NCBI GenBank assembly: GCA_016218915.1
Contig: JACRCQ010000024.1
Coordinates: forward strand, 1-32,687
Length of the DNA stretch: 32,687 nucleotides
Source of the DNA: Deltaproteobacteria bacterium
GTDB taxonomy: Bacteria > Myxococcota_A > Polyangia > Polyangiales > Polyangiaceae
Reading direction: 5' to 3'
The position numbers and the translations under genes are program-made. Under the pieces are notes generated by a model. The model had not been told where the DNA came from and did no database searches. It saw only the letters and a list, made by a program, of their open reading frames with translations. Below, one piece after another: positions 29,799-32,687 of the stretch. The stretch's first letter is position 1; every line of letters starts with the position of its first letter.

Positions 29799-32188
29799 TG
29801 CAACCCAAGTTCACCCTGTTCGCCGCGTGGATCGCTTTGTCGTGGTGCTACGGGTGCGGCTGCGGCGCGCGTCCGGGGCCAGGCCTCGACCCTGCTCCTG
29901 CCGCATCTTCGGTGCCTGCGGGGGACAGCGCAGTGGCTGCACCGGCGGATGCGTCCGTGCAGGAGTCGAATGACCCTCTGCAGGCTCGCCCGGTGCTCGA
30001 CGATCCCAGGCTCGCGCAAGCTGCGTCTTCCTTCGCCGCTGGAGACTACCGAGCCGCATCTGCCGCGGTCGGCGCTGCGGTCGATCAGCACAAGCCCGTG
30101 GACGTCGAGCTCGCGCGATGGCGCTATGTGCAGGCGCTGCTGCTGAACAAGGCAGGGGATGCAGCCGGCGCCGCGCCTCTGTTCGATGCGGCTGCGTCGA
30201 TTGCGACCTGGCAGCTCGCTCCCTACGCGCGATTTGCGGCCGCCCGGTCGCATGCGGCCGCTGGGCGCCACGCTGAGGCGGTGCAGCGCGCGGCGTCAGT
30301 TCCGGATGACCTGCCCATCAGTGCGTCCGCGCGCCTGCTGCAGGCTGACTCGCTCGACGCTTCCGGGGCGACTCCGGCCGCAGTCGAGGTCTGGAAAGCC
30401 CTGCTGCGGGCCAAGCGTCGAGGTCCGCGCTGGGCCGAAATCTCCACACGGATCGCCGAGTTCCTGCTGCGCGGCGAGGCGGATGCTGCACAAGCGCGAG
30501 AAGCCGGGGAGCTTGTGCGCGCAGTGACCCTCGAAGCGCCGGCCAGCACTTCGGCCAAGAAAGCAAAGGAGCTGCTCGCCCGTGCTGCGGCAAAGCTGCC
30601 CGACGACCAGCGCGCTGCGATCGAGCGCGTGAACCCCGACGAGCGGCTCGCGCAGACCCAGGCCCTTGCCGATGGGGGGCGTCGCGACGAGGCGATCAAG
30701 GCAGCAGGGCGCATCCTCGACGATCTCGAGGCTTCGCAGCGAACGAGCAGGATGGCGTGCGACGCTGCGGTGCTCAAGGCGACCGCAGCATCCAAGGGGG
30801 GAAAGAAGGCGATCGGCGCCGACGCTTGGAACGACGCGATCCAGCGTTGCGAGCCTCACAAGGGGCAGCTGGTCAACGCGCTGTTCCAGGGTGCCAAGCA
30901 GACGATGGCGGCTGGGCGCACGCCCGATGCGGGACGTCTGTACGGACGCGTGGAAGCCGAGTTCCCGTCGCACAGCTACGCGGACGACGCGCGGCTGCGC
31001 GGAGCGCGCATCGCACGGCTCATGGGAGACGAAGCGCGCTTCGTACAGATGCTCACCAAGATGCCCGACGACTATCCGCAAGGCGACATGCTCGAGGATG
31101 GGTTGTTCGAGCTGGCGCTCCACCAGATGGACCATCAGCAGTGGGCGCCTGCGCTCGCAACGCTCGAGCGCAGCCTTGCGCTGCGACCCGTGGAGAAGCC
31201 GTACTTCGTCGCAGGCAGGGCGCGCTACTTCGCCGCTCGGGTCAAGGGCATGCTCGGCCGCGCGCAGGAGCAGGTGCAGGGGCTGCAGCAGGTCGTGCGC
31301 GAGCAGCCGTTCTCCTACTACATGGTGCAGGCCTGGTCGCGGCTCGCCGCGATCGATGAAAAAGGGGCTCTCGATCTGCTCAAGCTGCGCGAAACCCAGG
31401 AAGAGGCTGGCTCGCTGATGGCAGCGGGCAGCGAGCTGCAGCGCCCTGCGTTTTCGCGTGCCGTGGAGCTGCTGCGCGTAGGCGAGCCTGCGTTGGCGCG
31501 CGACGAGATCCTGTCGCTCGGGCTGTCGTCGGACGGCAACGGTCCTGCGCTCTGGACGATTGGCGCGCTCTATGCGCGGGCTGGCGCGCTGGATCTTGCG
31601 TTTCGCGTGGCGCGGGCGCGGCACGGAGAGTTCGGCGGTCACTTCCCTTCCGGGCGCTATCGGCTCGCTTGGGAGCTGGCGTATCCGAGAGCGTATCCAG
31701 CGATCGTGGATCGGGAAGCGGGACGAGCCGGGCTGCCGATCTCGGTCGGCTACGGGATCATGCGCGAGGAGTCTGCGTTCGATGCGGACGTGGTGTCGTC
31801 GGCCAACGCCTACGGGCTGATGCAGCTGATCGTGCCGACCGCGAAGACGGTGGCCACTCCATTGGGGCTTCCGTACGACGGCGAATCGTTGAAGCGTCCG
31901 GAGGTGAACATCACGCTCGGCTGTCGTCTGCTGGCGAGCTTGCGCAGCTCGTTCGCATCTGCGCCGGTGCTGGCGATTCCTTCGTACAACGCGGGGCCGG
32001 GCGCGACGCACAAGTGGCTCGACAACCGCGGAGCGGTGGACTTCGATCTGTGGGTGGAGCAGATCCCGTACGAGGAGACGCGCAACTACACCAAGCGAGT
32101 GACATCGTCCGTGGCGGTGTATGCGTGGCTGTACGAGCTGGACCGGTTCGACGCGATCGCGCGCTTGCCGCTGCAGGTGCGGGACTGA
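29798..32188 (+). CDS. Soluble lytic murein transglycosylase (Slt70-like)
   Basis: A 796-residue exported enzyme that cleaves peptidoglycan glycan strands. The N-terminus is hydrophobic with several cysteines (ALSWCYGCGCG), so it is a secreted protein or atypical lipoprotein. Residues about 65-610 form a long TPR-like superhelix (repeated A-G-D-x-x-x-A helical pairs), as in the doughnut of Slt70. The catalytic SLT domain is at about 640-780: GIMREESAFD with Glu658 as catalytic acid, NAYGLMQLIVPTA, IPSYNAGPGAT, and YEETRNYTKRV. All family motifs are intact. It is coupled to the FliJ-like gene; lytic transglycosylases often accompany envelope-spanning export machines, which makes the pairing suggestive. 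Confidence 0.93.
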   Translation: MQPKFTLFAAWIALSWCYGCGCGARPGPGLDPAPAASSVPAGDSAVAAPADASVQESNDPLQARPVLDDPRLAQAASSFAAGDYRAASAAVGAAVDQHKPVDVELARWRYVQALLLNKAGDAAGAAPLFDAAASIATWQLAPYARFAAARSHAAAGRHAEAVQRAASVPDDLPISASARLLQADSLDASGATPAAVEVWKALLRAKRRGPRWAEISTRIAEFLLRGEADAAQAREAGELVRAVTLEAPASTSAKKAKELLARAAAKLPDDQRAAIERVNPDERLAQTQALADGGRRDEAIKAAGRILDDLEASQRTSRMACDAAVLKATAASKGGKKAIGADAWNDAIQRCEPHKGQLVNALFQGAKQTMAAGRTPDAGRLYGRVEAEFPSHSYADDARLRGARIARLMGDEARFVQMLTKMPDDYPQGDMLEDGLFELALHQMDHQQWAPALATLERSLALRPVEKPYFVAGRARYFAARVKGMLGRAQEQVQGLQQVVREQPFSYYMVQAWSRLAAIDEKGALDLLKLRETQEEAGSLMAAGSELQRPAFSRAVELLRVGEPALARDEILSLGLSSDGNGPALWTIGALYARAGALDLAFRVARARHGEFGGHFPSGRYRLAWELAYPRAYPAIVDREAGRAGLPISVGYGIMREESAFDADVVSSANAYGLMQLIVPTAKTVATPLGLPYDGESLKRPEVNITLGCRLLASLRSSFASAPVLAIPSYNAGPGATHKWLDNRGAVDFDLWVEQIPYEETRNYTKRVTSSVAVYAWLYELDRFDAIARLPLQVRD

Positions 32189-32219
32189 GCGGGCTGGGGG
32201 GCGGTTGCCGTCGCGTGCT

Positions 32220-32687
<468 letters not shown>

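Overview
The window reads as chromosomal DNA of a GC-rich Myxococcota, most like the Polyangiales group. That placement is inferred from gene content, not from a marker gene: Hanks-type kinases with long Pro/Ser/Ala tails, an FHA protein, PEGA/TPR proteins, many cysteine-rich lipoproteins with Gly/Ser or Asp linkers, IPT/TIG and kelch modules, and a DUF2452 protein. I see twenty protein genes, no tRNA or rRNA, no CRISPR and no transposase. At least eight products carry a recognisable lipobox, so most of the window encodes envelope or surface material.

Layout. 1-5644: a small Cys-rich putative lipoprotein (-), then divergently a large IPT/TIG-kelch lipoprotein and an outer-membrane beta-barrel (+, 25 bp apart). 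6077-9451: a 1124-residue Cys-rich lipoprotein (+) with two repeat systems: a long module array with a four-module super-period, then twelve tandem six-cysteine units with inhibitor-cystine-knot spacing. It is convergent with a minus-strand cluster at 17722-9977: kinase 2, kinase 1, a TPR-PEGA protein and a second giant Cys-rich lipoprotein with a three-module super-period. An FHA-domain gene faces away from kinase 2. 18838-20653: a Cys-rich lipoprotein ending in one more six-cysteine unit, and a TPR protein. 21008-28628 (all -): in transcription order aquaporin Z, a small lipoprotein, a radical SAM/SPASM enzyme, a PPC-domain lipoprotein, an IPT metalloprotease overlapping it by ATGA, and a further lipoprotein with its own candidate promoter. 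28690-29166: DUF2452 (-). 29304-32188: a FliJ/YscO-like coiled-coil protein overlapping a soluble lytic transglycosylase (+).

The intergenic DNA is unusually structured. One 45-55 bp sequence family occurs five times, three of them beginning at or within a few bases of a stop codon. There is a 12-bp minisatellite, a 129-bp tandem unit interrupted by a GAGCAC hexamer array, a family of GGC-NN-GCC palindromes with a base-pair-preserving change, and a roughly 247-bp element with inverted ends whose end motif recurs at the start of the window.

Most interesting: (1) the tandem knottin-like array and the different higher-order periods of the two large Cys-rich lipoproteins; (2) the kinase-PEGA-lipoprotein cluster, whose two kinases share short motifs and an identical DDLKLPY C-terminus; (3) a radical SAM/SPASM enzyme among exported lipoproteins with no obvious peptide substrate; (4) the dispersed post-stop repeat. 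All functional links are inference from sequence and gene order.
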